Source of the DNA: Acorus gramineus | Lineage: Eukaryota > Streptophyta > Magnoliopsida > Acorales > Acoraceae | Direction: 5' to 3' | NCBI GenBank assembly: GCA_030737835.1 | Contig: CM060853.1 | Coordinates: 22,440,895 to 22,504,894 of the forward strand | DNA: 64,000 nucleotides | Part shown: piece after piece, positions 45,428-57,770 of the stretch | Position numbering within the stretch: the stretch's first letter is position 1 | How the letters are laid out: each line of letters opens with the position of its first letter | The notes under the pieces: generated by a model | The model's database searches: none | Seen by the model: only the letters and a program-made list of their open reading frames with translations | What the model was told of the DNA's origin: nothing | Program-made: the position numbers and the translations under genes

Positions 45428-47883
45428 GAGCTGTGGATTTTACGCTGTAGATCAATGAATTTCCAAAAAACATAGCTACTTAAAACATAATGTAGTATTT
45501 TGCAAATATTTTCCTGTGGAGGAAATTGTCGGGTGTCATTTCGCGTGGAAAAGAGGACATCAAAATTCATGAAGTTTGATCCAGCTCGTAATCTCCTTGT
45601 ATAAGGTAGATCTGGAAATGGAATGACTGGTAGCAGATTTATATGATGAATAAAATATGGTTACAGGTTGTTCAGCTGCCAGATGATTTGCAGTCCTGAT
45701 AAAACCTCTATGATTGTTGGACGAAGAAGTTTGATTATTTTGTATTTATGTTCATAATTCATGAAATCATTATTTTCCAACTATAGGGAGAGGGTTTGTA
45801 GTTAATATGAAATGAAATAGTTGATCGTGTCCTGTTATTGGTAAATTATATGTTAAAAAAATATTCTCACTTATGTATCACTCTTTTCCGTTTAATATCT
45901 AATCAATCAATAATCCAGATATAAAATTATTTAGTTTCTGTAATTTTTTAGGTACTGTAAGTTAATAAATCAACCAATTAAACTTCCTTAACCACACCAT
46001 TATAATTTTGCCTCTTTTGAATTTGATTTGGGAATGCATGCTGTTTTCTGAATACTTATCAATAGGCTCTGCAAAGTAGTTACCAGCGAACATTGACAGT
46101 GTTGTCCCGAATTCGAGATTCCTTAAATCAGAGTGGATTGATTCCTGCAGGTAAATATTTTTTTTCTCTCAGCATTCAAGTTACATAGGTGATAGAATCT
46201 ATCATGTTGTTTGCATCTTGGGAAGCTTGCATGGTTTGCAAAATTGGATGAAGTAACGTAGTGTTGTAAAACCTGTAAATGGAATGTATGCTTGGTTAAA
46301 GAGAAATTTAAAAATCTCAGTCTGCTTCTTGTTCTGCATCAAATATAAAAATGTCATATATTTTCAATTCTTATTCCAAGATGATGCATCTCCGCTTGCT
46401 GTTTCTTTTTAAGTGGTGATAATCTTATATTTGTCTAGGGGAAAATAACCTTCCATGCTTAAATAACTTCTCAGTCTTAGGTAAGTTATTCTCATGCTTA
46501 TATTTGTCTTAGGGAAAATAACACCAATTTTGTTTTCTCACTTTCCATAACAAGAGACAACTAACAAAATCTGGTCAAAAGGAAAATTACTTTCTTTTTA
46601 ACTCCTTTGAGATAGCTCACAAACACGTTCTAGGTCAACAGTTCAGCCAGATGTTTGATGTGTTTCTCTTTTAAATTCTACCCGCTGAATTGAAGCATTG
46701 AATTTTGTGATGTTTGCAGTTCTAAATGCAATAGTCTTCTAATATTACATTATGCCTATCCTTGATTTATTATCTCCAGATGAACTTGAAAATATGTTAT
46801 TTTATGTAGATTCACTCAAAGTTATGCTCTTGTGTGGTTCTGATCTTCTTAAATCTTTTAATAAACCTGGATTTTGGATCCGCAATCAGGTATGCTTCCT
46901 GTCACCATAAAGTTTGCCCATCTCATGTACATAGGAAAGAAGAACTCGTAATATTCTTTCATGTAATATATTTGGTAATTATATAAATATTTCTGAATAA
47001 ATTTAAAATATGCTTTTTCCATACCATTAGAAAGTAGAGAACAAGTGAGCGAAGCCTAATTTGTAAAGATTTACCCCTTGCCTGGCCTTTTACAATCATG
47101 ACTCATAATCATACTATGTTGATTTTACACTGAGGCTATAGAGCATTCTTTTCTCCAATTGTTTGCCTTAAACGTTTGATGGCTGTCTGGTTGACCGACT
47201 GTGCAAATTTTTGCACTATACATTATACAATACAAACATTTTGGGTGAACAGGGTTACAGGAGTGACAAGTCGTTTTACAGAGAAATGTAGTATATCATG
47301 TATGCACTTGATGCGGCTCTTATTATGTTTGTTCTGCAATAACATGTAAATTGCTTCTCAGGTCAGGATTATTTGTAGAGACTATGGTATTACGTGTGTT
47401 CGCCGAGAAGGGGAGGAGATTGATGATATCATTTCCTCAGATGAAATTTTGTCTGAAAATAAGGTGTCTGATACAATATAAATCCACTGTGTCTCTCCAT
47501 CATCCTGTTTTTAAAATCTAGTTTGACGGTGTCCTGATGATGTTCAGCTATCACAAAAATTTTCATGCTTTGTAACAGGAGAATATTATCTCTGTGGATG
47601 AAATAGTGCCTAACCAAATTAGCTCAAGTAGAATAAGGTATCTCTTTGACGTCATCACAGATGAACATAAATCTATTTGTGGGATATACACACACCTATT
47701 AGATCTGTTTTTCTCCAGTGTGCTTAACCTTCTTAAACATGTCCGATATAAATCTGCCATTTACATTCTTCATGTTGCAGGGATTGTATCAAGAGAGGAC
47801 TGTCAGTGAAATATTTGACTTCAGATGAAGTCATCAACTACATTGGTCAGCATCAGCTGTACGTGAATGCGGACAGTACATGA
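41662..47883 (+). CDS. NMNAT: Nicotinamide/nicotinate mononucleotide adenylyltransferase
   Basis: Nine exons (41662-41729, 42436-42509, 43844-43929, 44760-44843, 46066-46150, 46810-46889, 47362-47463, 47579-47637, 47781-47883) join in phase to 246 aa, the size of plant and eukaryotic NMNATs. The enzyme joins ATP with NMN or NaMN to form NAD or NaAD, the central step of NAD synthesis. Motifs: nucleotidyltransferase signature GSFNPPTYMHLR (about 36-47), LVIGGYMSPVNDSYGKK, substrate-region MVDPWE, LLCGSDLL, FWIRNQ, and the C-terminal ISSSRIR (about 206-212), the ISSTxxR phosphate-binding motif. No transit peptide is visible, so a nuclear or cytosolic location is expected. Intron 2 holds a family-A MITE and intron 4 an L1 fragment. 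The start ATG is preceded by a leader with no ATG within 25 bases. Confidence 0.93.
42704..43235. mobile_element. Palindromic MITE, family A (MULE-like), 532 bp
   Basis: Flanked on both sides by the identical 9-bp TAAATCAAA (42695-42703 and 43236-43244). It starts GGGAAAAACCCATACAACCC and ends with the complement (GGGTTATTTGGATTTTTCCC). The two halves mirror each other over more than 200 bases, for example CCGTTGATAGATGATGAATA against TTCATCATGGGTCAACGG. No coding capacity. A 9-bp duplication points to Mutator-like transposase. It lies in intron 2 of the NMNAT gene. Confidence 0.9.
45171..45285 (-). mobile_element. 5'-truncated L1 tail in intron 4 of the NMNAT gene
   Basis: On the minus strand the insert reads CTTTTGTAATGGCTTTTGGG, later GATAGCCTACCATTTCG, and ends in poly(A), which appears as the T run at 45168-45178. 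It is flanked by TTGATGCAAGAATTT and TTGATGCAAGGATTT (from 45156 and 45286), a target-site duplication of about 15 bases with one mismatch. Length about 115 bases, no coding sequence. Confidence 0.8.
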
Positions 47884-48779
47884 TACCATGGGACAGAATC
47901 ATGTACGCCTCTTTTCCATTATTCCTATAGTTCCCATTGTGGTACTTGAAATTTAAGTATGATAGTTCAACCTTCATTGATTGTATTTTAATCTGCGCCC
48001 CCTATAAAGGGCTATTTTTTTCATTGATCCTTGTTTACTCAGATTTTTTGCATAGCTCCAAGTCCACTGCATAGATGACATCAATGCCTTTGCTGTGTAA
48101 AAATGATGAAGCAAACATAAGCCAGGAAATATTTGCATTATATTCAAATGACATGAATAACAAGTTGAATTCAATCAAGCCCTCTATTGTTTCATCTTTA
48201 TTCATTCTTCTCTGTGATTTGCTTGATCTTCAACCAGACAAGTTTAAGAGAAGCTTCATTCTTCTCTGTGATTTGCTTGATCCATGAGTTTTGGAACCTT
48301 TGTATTGGACGGTCAAATATATGTTGAAACTTAGGCTTTCTTTTTCTAGGGCAAGTAGTAGTTCATGTCATATTAGTGGGGACTTATAGGTAAGCTGTCA
48401 ACTTTACATGAATTGGCCAACTACAACGAACAAGTAAACAAGAAATCAAAGCTCTCAAGCAACCACTTGGTCAAACCAACCAAGACAAACAACTTGTGTG
48501 ATGAATGTCGACCCTTCCGAAACCCATTTACCTCATCTAAACATTGCTTAGGGTGTGTGTGCATGATGAAAAGTGAAGGAAAACGAGAGAAAGCTAGATT
48601 TTTTTTTACTATTAAAAATCCAATTTTTGTGCAAGAAAATTTTCCTTTATGTTCTCTCCCCTATTTTGTTATTGGGAATGGTAGGTAACTTTGTTTTCCT
48701 TCTCCATAAGAGAAAACTTGAGAGAAAAAGATGGAAATGATTTTATCACTCTCTATCATATGTACAAACACCATGAAAA

Positions 48780-48990
48780 TTGTTGAAAGGAAAAATGGTT
48801 TATCTTTTCATCACCTTTCCTTTTCTTTGATTGTTGAGAATTGTTGAAAGGGAAAATGGTTTATCTTTTCATCACTTTTTCTTTCCTTTGATTGTTGAAA
48901 ATTGTTGAAAGTGAAAATTGTTGAAAGGGAAAATGGTTTATCTTTTCATCACTTTTCCTTTCCTTTGATTGTTGAAAATTGTTGAAGGGG
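48780..48990. repeat. Tandem repeat, unit about 62 bp, three to four copies
   Basis: The unit TTGTTGAAAGGGAAAATGGT TTATCTTTTCATCAC TTTTCCTTTCCTTTGATTG (spaces mark sub-blocks) repeats three times with small changes, plus a partial copy. Non-coding. Confidence 0.8.
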
Positions 48991-49229
48991 AAAATTCATC
49001 ACTTTTCCTTGGATTTAAATTCCATAATTTTCTTTCATTTTTCCTTCGAGGGTAATTATCTGGAAGTGGACACTTATGGATTTTCTTGCCTCCTTTTTTA
49101 ATAAAGCATAACAATGCCTTTTTTTGGGTCTTATGTGCTTGTTTTATTATAGGAAAGAAATATACTTTAGCCCCCCGTATGCCTAGAGACATAAACCCAG
49201 AATAAGGAAGAATACAAGAGAATAGTAAA

Positions 49230-49700
49230 AAAAAGCTGTTTGTTTTGACAGAATAAACTCCGATAGTTATGTCTGGATAAGTTAGGATAAGGCCTGATAA
49301 CTATTCTAAGAAAATTGTGGAATTGCTTATCAAGGCTTATCTATACCAATGGATAAAAATACCCTTCTCTGTCATTTTAAAAAATTTATCTCACCTAACA
49401 GACTCACACAGATTTCAAAAACTGTCACATCTATCAAATCAATCATATATCTCTCACACTATTCCCAGGGGGTATAATTGTCATTTAAAAATCATAAACT
49501 CTTATTCATCCCTTATCAACCATTTATCATCACTTTATCCAAGGTGAACCAAACAACAAAAAAGTCATTTTTACGTTTCCCAATGAGAATAACAAAAAAA
49601 ACAACCAAACAAAAAATTGCTTATTCAGCCTTGATTGTTATCTATCCCAGTATAGCTATCGGGAGCGAATAACCCAATTTCACACCCCATACGGGGGGAG
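49230..49700. mobile_element. Non-autonomous element family B, copy 1
   Basis: About 470 bases that align end to end with the reverse complement of 57121-57612. Shared blocks include GATAGTTATGTCTGGATAAG, CTTATCAAGGCTTATCTATA, CTATCCCAGTATAGCTATCG and the end block CACACCCCATACGG. Internal sequence is non-coding. Terminal inverted repeats are weak and the exact ends were not resolved. Confidence 0.65.
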
Positions 49701-52700
49701 TAGAATTAAACTGGATAAATCTATTTTATTCCTTTCAAATTATTATGTACTAATTTTAAGTTATATATTAATGCCATGACTTGAATTTGTATGCTTAAAT
49801 CATGGCATTATGTTCTGACTGCCTAGAGTGGGTGGTTGAGGTCTTTGGACCCATGGAAGACTTGTATCATCACTTCAGGCAATCAAGTTATTTGGTCCTA
49901 GTCCTTATCAGAGGCACTGAATTGTTAAATTATTGAAATGATATCATCACTTGAATTCAAAGTTTGATGTGAGGTTCTTCCATATTGTATATGAGAAAAA
50001 TTTGAAAGAGTGCCTAGTTTAAATTCAAATGTTTGAATTCAATACTCCACCAACCCAATTTCAGACTCCAGTGTCCCCAGCTGTTCAGTGTCAAATCAAC
50101 TGTGGCATGCACTAACAAATCATTTTGTTTGAAAAACTTGCCTGTTTGGATAGAGAAATAATATTGAAATGGGTTGGAATAGATGTGGCTAACCCAGAAT
50201 AGATGTGTGTTTGTATGGAATCGAGGAGTATCACTATGTTAGAATAGCTAGGAATAAGTTTGTTTTAGTATTCCAGTCTCTCCATAAAATTGGATAATTT
50301 TATTTTATTTATTCCACTGGTATATGGGTGATTCACATATCAAATCACATGTCATCATCAATAATAAATCAATGGATTTAAATGTTAAATCATTTTTTTA
50401 CTTTTTATAAATTTATATTTACATTTTATTCATCTTTTTTCAACATTTTATCTTGGTCAATTAAACAACAAAAATTTTATTATTATATTTTATTTGAAAA
50501 TAATTAAAAATACAATCAAATTGGAAATGATTTATTCTATGGTTTTAGCTATCTATGGTGGAATTGTTATCATTACTGGAATATCTTATGTTGCTATGTA
50601 ATTATGTAAATAGGTGTTTATTGAACTAAAATGAGATGGGATTGGTTCAGTGGTGGAACCCATAAGTTTTGATTAACATGTGAAGTTTTGTATTAAATTT
50701 TTGACGTGTTAGTCCTACTGACCAAAAATGAGGGATGATCTCTTCTTGCTGAGAAGTCAATTTTTTTTATATTATTGATTAGCATTCTTATATTCAACAA
50801 TCAATAAGAACAAATCACGCATCTAGATTGAAATGGAGACAATAAAATAGAGCTGCAAAGCTGGATACACCTTTTTGATAGGATTATCTGGTTTTAAAAC
50901 TAGCTGGTAATCTATGTTTGTTCAGTCCAATCACTCAACAAATCCATGCTTTATTCCACTCATTATTCCGAATAAAAAAAATTCTTTGAAGATGAATCCC
51001 GTACAACCTAGATGTAGACTTCCAACCAAAACAGAAAAAGATGTGTAGAATTTCTTCCATGGATTCAAATCAACACTGTTTTTGTTTTCCTTTATAGGGG
51101 ACCTCAAAATTAAAGTTTTTAATTCAACTCAAATACGACCAAACACTACAAATATCATTTTGGTTGATTCATGTGGAGGTTTCTGGTTCACGGACCAAGA
51201 TAAGCAAAATACAGGACCATAGTCACATTATTTATGCATCTTTGGTTCCATTCTATTATATATATTTTGTTTATTTTTTTAGTATTCTGGGACTCCATGG
51301 AAGCGTGTGTGTTTTGATTCCTAGTTTGCACCTATGAACAAGGTGGTCCATGTTGCAAGATATTATCAATGATAATATAATGTGTACCTAAGTACCATTC
51401 AAATCATGTAATATATTATAGTGCTATTATTATATGAATCAGACCAGGAGAGCAACTAAATAATGTGTACCTTGGTAGAGATTAGAATTGTTATAGGTTT
51501 GATCACTGTATGATACAAACAAATCTCGTGCATTAGGTAAATATGAAAGGATTCAAACTCGTAACTCTTAAGTGTTGTTACTAACAGTCCAGTTTTCAAT
51601 TACGTGTGTGTGTGTGTAAATTACTAGATGAAGTATGTTTAATTGGACTATGTATCTCATTTTTGTGAAAAAAGATATTTGTATGCACATTTAAAAAAAA
51701 AATCAACACTAAATGTGAGACTGAATGTGAAATTTTTTCAAAGGAGCGTTGACACGGTCAATTAGTTTTAAAGCCCCATTTGCAGCGCATAAACGGTCGT
51801 TGCCTATACACAGTCAATGTGTATATTAAACTATCATAATATATGAAAATTATTCTTTTTATTTTTCCAAACAAAATATACACTAGTTACATATAGTTAA
51901 CTTTTTATAATATAACAATATATATTTCAATGAGCAACTATATGATTTTTTTATAAAAAAATTAGAAAAATACGGGGACGTTGCACACAGGGTTAAACAT
52001 ATAATTTGGAGTGTTGTGACACAAAACTATTTTAAAAGTGGCAAATAAAGTCTTATTCAATGCAACAATGTATATAACTCTTTTAAAAAAATTTATATTT
52101 ACTGATATAATTTAATTTATTAAAATATATACTTTAATTTTTATAAAAAAAAAATAATATATATATAGCTATGTAAAATGAGATACATGATTTAAAAAAA
52201 AAATCAGAACACGTTAAAAACTAGAAAATGGGACTGAGCGTGACATTTTTTTTTCTGTTTAGAATGAAGTATATTATTTTTAAAAAATTTGAAACACATG
52301 CATATTGGAATTAAGACTAAAAATAGGGTTAGATATAACATTATCTTTATACTGTATTATATATAAAGGTGGGCTTAAAGTGGATATGGAGTGGGCCCAC
52401 CTCTGGTAGTCCAATCCCGCAAGTCTTTTATGAGAAACGGACGAACTGAACGGACGCGCGGACTCAACCGTCTCTGAAACATGTAATAATTAATAACACG
52501 CCATAATGACATTATCACAACAAACTTACCAATTAGACCAATCTACCCCCAACAAAATCTCTTAAACCCCCTAAAAAACCAACCAAGAAGGGCATATGAG
52601 TCAAAACGCAACCCCGCCGTTCCACTTAAGTGATCCACGTCATCAAAAAAAAATCTAACACGACCGGAAAATCATAAATAAATCGCCTTCGCCATTAATG

Positions 52701-53045
52701 AACCTTAACAAAAAAAGAAAAAGCAGTTCCGAATTTTCAAAGAGAGAGACCCGTTTTTTTAGGGTTTTTGGAGAGTTTTTTTCGGTGGTGGTGGTGGTGG
52801 TGGGACCCGTCTCTTCTTCGTTGCTCTCTCTCTTCACCTCCCTTTGTGAAGCTACGCGTCTGTATTTCAAAAGAGAGAGAGAGGGGAGGGCACGTGTTTG
52901 CTTTCTCTCTGTGTTCGTCTTTCTCTCACACTCTCCCCTTGATTCGGGGTTTCTCTCTCTCTGTTAGGACGTCCACTGTGTTCTTTGCCCTCATCGACAC
53001 GCGCTTTGCGGGTGTGGAAGCTTTGATTGGCGTCAATTTGTGAAA

Positions 53046-54096
53046 GTAAGTGATTTGGGTTTTCGGTGTATTTGATTTGAAGAATAATGGGTGTGTGTTT
53101 TGATTATACGCTTTTCGTTGGGCTTTTTTTTAAAAAAAAATTGTTCCTTTTTGGGGATTGTTTACTTTTGGATTTCCTTTTGAACTGTTTTTTTTTTTTT
53201 TTTTTGGTTGGGTTGGATTTATTTCGCCATTAATGTTTCTTTGTTTATTCTTTCACTGTTAGAGCTTTGAATCGTAATTCATCTGGGTCGGACAATTTCT
53301 GGGCCCCGTTATCGGGTGGTTGACATTTTTGTTGAGATGTTTGATTTTGTCAAAGTAATGTTTTTTTTTTCAGTTTCTAGTGGTTTTTTTTTATTCAGAT
53401 TATATTATTTTTTTCATCAAAACAATATATTTTTCGTTAAAACAGATGAACAGTTGTGAACATTTGGTCGTGGTCCTCGTGGAACATGATCTTGAGGTAG
53501 TGGGTTAGCTTCTATTTTTTCTTATTTAAAAAAATTGGTCTTTTTTTAATACTTTTTAATTCACACAGAAATATTGAGTCTTGGTGGATAAGGATGCAGG
53601 AACACGTTTGGGTCATTAATTGTGTTATATATTATGTTTATGGAAATACAACTTACATTAGAAGATAACAACAGTAGGTTTTAAAACTTTGTCAGAATAT
53701 GTTGCTTGTGGTTCACCAATTCATGTTGATGAGGAAGCAATAAAAAAGGATCTCTGATTCTGAAGTTTAAATTGTTTTATATTCTGAGGGCAGATGTGGG
53801 GATAAACATGTGCGAATCTCCAGTTTGTCATCCATGAATCAGGATATATAAAGTAGGCATGAAGAACATGGGCTTGGTAACATAACATGCACGCTGCCCC
53901 TTTAATGTTTTCTTGTGGGTCATAAGCTTTGTTTATGTAAAGTCCAAAATCGATTTTGGGTATCATCAATACTTGTGTGTGGATTGCAATCGATGGTGTT
54001 TCTGTTTGATTAGGATCTAAATTATTATTATTTTTTTGCGTTGCTGTACCTGTGAATTGTTTTGCATTGATGCTGATATGTTGTTCTTTTGGACAG
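53046..54096 (+). other. 5'UTR intron of the DUF3527 gene
   Basis: The donor is AAAGTAAGT at 53046 after a CT/GA-rich leader (52735-53045, including GAGAGAGAG and GGTGGTGGTGG tracts). The acceptor is TTTTGGACAG ending at 54096. The intron is very T-rich, typical of plants. Removing it brings the leader next to the tiny uORF at 54097. Inferred from splice signals only. Confidence 0.6.
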
Positions 54097-54114
54097 ATGC
54101 AGCTTTTGATGTGA
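54097..54114 (+). CDS. Tiny upstream ORF (5 codons) in the DUF3527 leader
   Basis: ATG CAG CTT TTG ATG TGA begins exactly at the first base after the inferred splice acceptor and ends 50 bases before the main ATG at 54165. It could reduce translation of the main ORF, as short plant uORFs do. Not known to encode a functional peptide. Confidence 0.4.
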   Translation: MQLLM

Positions 54115-54164
54115 TTGAACTGTATAGAAGTAGACGTGTGTGCGCTTTCTTGTGATTTCAAAGA

Positions 54165-56141
54165 ATGGAAGAGAGATTTGTGGTTGAAGAAGAAGATCGT
54201 GGAGCTGAGGAAGCTGGATGCCTTAGCTCAAGCAAGGAGATGAGTGTAACTGAAGATGTGTATACTACATCAGAACTTAAAAAATTGATTGAAAAGGTGA
54301 TTCAGGAGCAAGTTTTGTTATCAAATTCTGACAGGAAGAATGGTGATTTTGAAAGATGCATGGATTTGATGAAAATTGGTCAGCCGGAATCTTTAAACAT
54401 GGTCTGTCGATCCACCTCACTTGATCTCCCCACAGACCTAAAGCCCTCAAAACTAGATCTCCTTTTGCAAAGCATCAAACCCCGCAGAAGAATGGGAAAT
54501 TCTATTGATTTAGGGCCTTTTGTCATTGAGGTGGGGACTGGACCTCTTGGAGAATGGTTTTTTGACTTGGTTAAAACGCATAGTGGGGGAAAGACCAGTT
54601 TTAGATTTCCACTGCTTCGCCAAGTAGGTGTTCTGGATGGACATGCAGGGTTTGGTAGACAGAGATCAGTTGATATTGAGGAGTGGAAATGCTCGGAGCC
54701 GGTTCACTCTCTCGGAGTTTGCAGTGATTTGTCACATACTATAAAAGAAGATACAACAAATCTCCGGGGCCTACAACCTGAACGAACGAATTCAGATAAA
54801 ATGCTTGTGTCTTGTTCAAGTTTGAAGCCTACCTGTTCATATCAGCCCACCTCATCATCACACGACTCTTTCTCCAGGGCTCAGTTGCAGTATACATGGG
54901 AGAATGGTGTTCTTTCTTTCATGTTCTCTGTTCATGATTCAGGAAAGGTTTTTGAGGCTCACTTGTTGAAGTCTGGCTCTTTGGATGACATGGCTCTTGA
55001 TTATATTTACTTGTTCTTTTCAAGAGTAAATGGTGGGAAAGAGCATGGACATTACTCCAAAGTGTTGGACCTTGTTGGTAAGATGAAGGTGTCAAGTTCT
55101 TTGATTCTGGATTCAAGCAACCGGAAACTTAGAAAAACTGAATTTGTTTTGTTCAGCACCAGTGAATGCTGTTCAAGGGACTTGCAACGTTCAACTGCTG
55201 CGCTTGTTAAGGGTAAGGGACTCTCTAAGAAGATAGTGGATGTTATTAAAACAAAGCAGTTGTCAAGACGGAGAGAATCCGGAGATATGAAATATCTGGT
55301 TGAGAATTCTTCGCAGAAACTTTCTCTGGATCTCCCAAGGAAGATTGATCAGTTGGGTACGTTGGGTCTTCTTGAAAATGTTTCTCTAACCAACTTTGAG
55401 GCTGCTGTCATTGTTGTGAAAGATCGTGACCATGACAATGGTAAAGATGCTGTAGTTGGTGGGTGGGGATTGAAATTTCTTAAAGAAGTTGCAGCGGAGC
55501 GTAGTGATGCCCATTCAAACTCGTTGTTTTCATCTGAAAGTTATCAAGAGAATTCTCTGAAAAACAATTGCGAGTCCTCCAGAAGTATTGATGTTCTAAT
55601 TCCAGCAGGGATACATGGTGGCCCAATAACCGGAAAAGGCGGCCCTTCCAGTCTTGTGGAGAGATGGATGTCTGGTGGACACTGTGACTGTGGTGGTTGG
55701 GATATTGGGTGCCCTCTCAGGGTGCTCAAGCATAAATCAAGCAAAGTGTCTGATGCATCAGAGGATTGCAAATTGTGCGATATATTTGTGGAGGTTAGTT
55801 GAGCACTGTACTTCTTAATTTAATTTCCACTGGTTCCTGTATATTGTTCATGGTGTTTATCATTTCGGTAGTAATCTATCCACTGTTTCCACTCTATGCA
55901 TCTTATGGTTTTTTTTTTCCTAGAAAACTGGATTAATTTTGTACATCCTCCTGAAGATGTGTGTAAATCTGATGATTGGATTTCTTGCATGCAGGGTGCG
56001 ACTAAAGATGAATCAACCCTCAAAATGGTGAATGTAAATGAAGGCCTGTATTTTGTTGATTTCAGTTCAAATTTATCAGCTTTGCAGTCTTTCTCAATTG
56101 GTGTGGCAATTATCCACACCCGGTATCCCGCTCTCCGTTGA
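54165..56141 (+). CDS. DUF3527 domain protein
   Basis: Two coding exons, 54165-55793 and 55995-56141, phase 0, give 591 aa. The protein belongs to a plant-only family of unknown function (DUF3527; Arabidopsis At5g59020-like). The N-terminal third is acidic and Ser-rich with a conserved TSELKKLIEKVIQEQ helix. The domain core holds GPFVIEVGTGPLGEWFF, a VHDSGKVFEAHL block, RKTEFVLFS and, near residue 480-520, IPAGIHGGP and the Cys motif CDCGGWDIGC (507-516). The last exon has the conserved ending GLYFVDFSSNLSALQSFSIG. No signal peptide or membrane helix. The start is the first long-frame ATG after the 5'UTR intron. Function and location are not known. Confidence 0.9.
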
Positions 56142-57770
56142 AATCGTACATCTGAGTGTCATATGAGGGTATATAGTTGTAGTTATATTTATTTATTTGA
56201 ATTGAATGAACATAAGGAAAGGAAACATGTTAGTCTAAAAAAATGGATCTGTCTCTCTACGTCTTTTTTCTTTTTCTTGGTAGTTATCTGGGTGAATGGC
56301 CTTTAGAATTTTTTTCAGAGGTTTAGTTGTGTTACCAGGTCATTTGGTATTGTGGAATGAATGAAACAAAACTTGCATAAACATCTTAATTGGTCATCAT
56401 TGACTTTTTGATGTTTGGTGTACGATCTGAAGATGATGTGTTCATCATGCTCACTTTTCATCTATTCTAAAATGGGTATATATCTTATATATGTTTTGCA
56501 TCCTAATTAAATCCATGGGTGCTTGTTCCTGCAGTCTTTACTCTATTATTCAGTATATATTCTGTTAGGAAAAATGTAAAATTATATGCATTCAATTCAT
56601 TCAATCATATACATCATTTTTTGTTAAAGCATGTATTTTGTTAGATGAGTATATGATGCATAAATAATTCAAAATAATTTTAGATTGCATGTATGACTGA
56701 ATGCAACATTTGTCAATGCATATATATTGTTGGATCAGGTTTCTAATTCAGTTTGGCTTAATCAAATACCTTTGTGTCAGAAGCACAACAGGTGCATTAT
56801 TCACTATTTCACTCTCTTGGCCCCAAATTGTATCAGAGGGATCATTGCAGCACCAAATAGGCCAGTGCTGAATTAGCTGTGCCAGTGGCCCGGCCCCCCA
56901 TCAAAGTTTGAAGTGAGATTCATCAACAATAAAATACATTTGAACAATGAATATATATAATCATTAAAGAGAAGTGTTGTAACATGATCATAAGTTCCAT
57001 AGCCAATAAATTGGCAACGTAAACTCGTGGAATATCAAACCATCTCTTGGTAGGATAGCAGATGTCCTGTCTTCTCACAAGGGTTCAAAATTAAAACATT
57101 TCGGGCATATTAAAACACTTAGGGGCCGTATGGGATGTGACATAGGCCTATTCACCCATAATAGTTATATCGGGATAGATAATAATCTATACTGAATAAA
57201 TAAATTTTTGTTTGGTTGTCTTTTCTGTTATTCAGATAGGGAAACTTATTCTGACAGGAAAATGTAAAAGTGATCTTTTTGTTGGTTGTTTCATCTTAGA
57301 TAAAGTGATGATAAGTGTTGGATGAGAGATGGATAAGAGTTTGACTTTTAAAACGACAACTATATATTTGAATAAGTATGAAAGATGTGTGACTAATTTG
57401 ATGGATGTGATAGTTTTTAGAATGTATGTATGAGACTGTTAGGTGAGATATATTTTTTAAAATGACATAGAAGAATATTTTCATGCATTGGCATAGATAA
57501 ACCCTGATAAGTAATTTCAGTATTTTTTTATAATAGTTATTAGGTTTTATCCTAGCTTATTCAGACATAACTATTAGGATTTATTCGGGGAAAACATACA
57601 GCAAATAAGGGCCATCCTCCCATATTCATCTCTATTCTATATTAATTCTCCACTACAAGAGGTGGGTTAGACTATCAAAAATGAGTGATATGTTTGACAT
57701 ATGATAATCTGGTGAAGATTGTTTGTTGCTTTTATGGGTAACGTGATAAAATCATCCCACCTTAAAAGAT
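56142..57770. other. 3' flank of the DUF3527 gene and intergenic DNA
   Basis: 3'UTR-like sequence to about 56560, then AT-rich DNA. A GC-richer block at 56780-56910 is unassigned. The family-B element at 57121-57612 is listed separately. Confidence 0.5.
57121..57612. mobile_element. Non-autonomous element family B, copy 2
   Basis: The reverse complement of this 490-base stretch matches 49230-49700 along its whole length. It starts near GGGGCCGTATGGGATGTGAC and ends near GCAAATAAGGGCC. Both copies share the TTATCTATCCCAGTATAGC-type block (here GATATAACT mirrored as ATCGGGATAGATAATAATC). Non-coding. Confidence 0.65.

Larger units (their letters stand above)
47884..52700. other. Intergenic region between NMNAT and the DUF3527 gene
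   Basis: Contains the NMNAT 3'UTR (about 47884-48060), a direct repeat at 48203-48288 (CATTCTTCTCTGTGATTTGC twice), tandem repeats at 48780-48990 and a family-B element at 49230-49700. The rest (49700-52700) is AT-rich with long A/T tracts. A GC-richer stretch at 52380-52480 may belong to the promoter side of the DUF3527 gene. No gene recognised. Confidence 0.5.

Noticed and set aside
48780-48990. Possible CRISPR-like array
   Set aside because: Repeats are contiguous and without unique spacers, in a plant genome; it is a plain tandem repeat.
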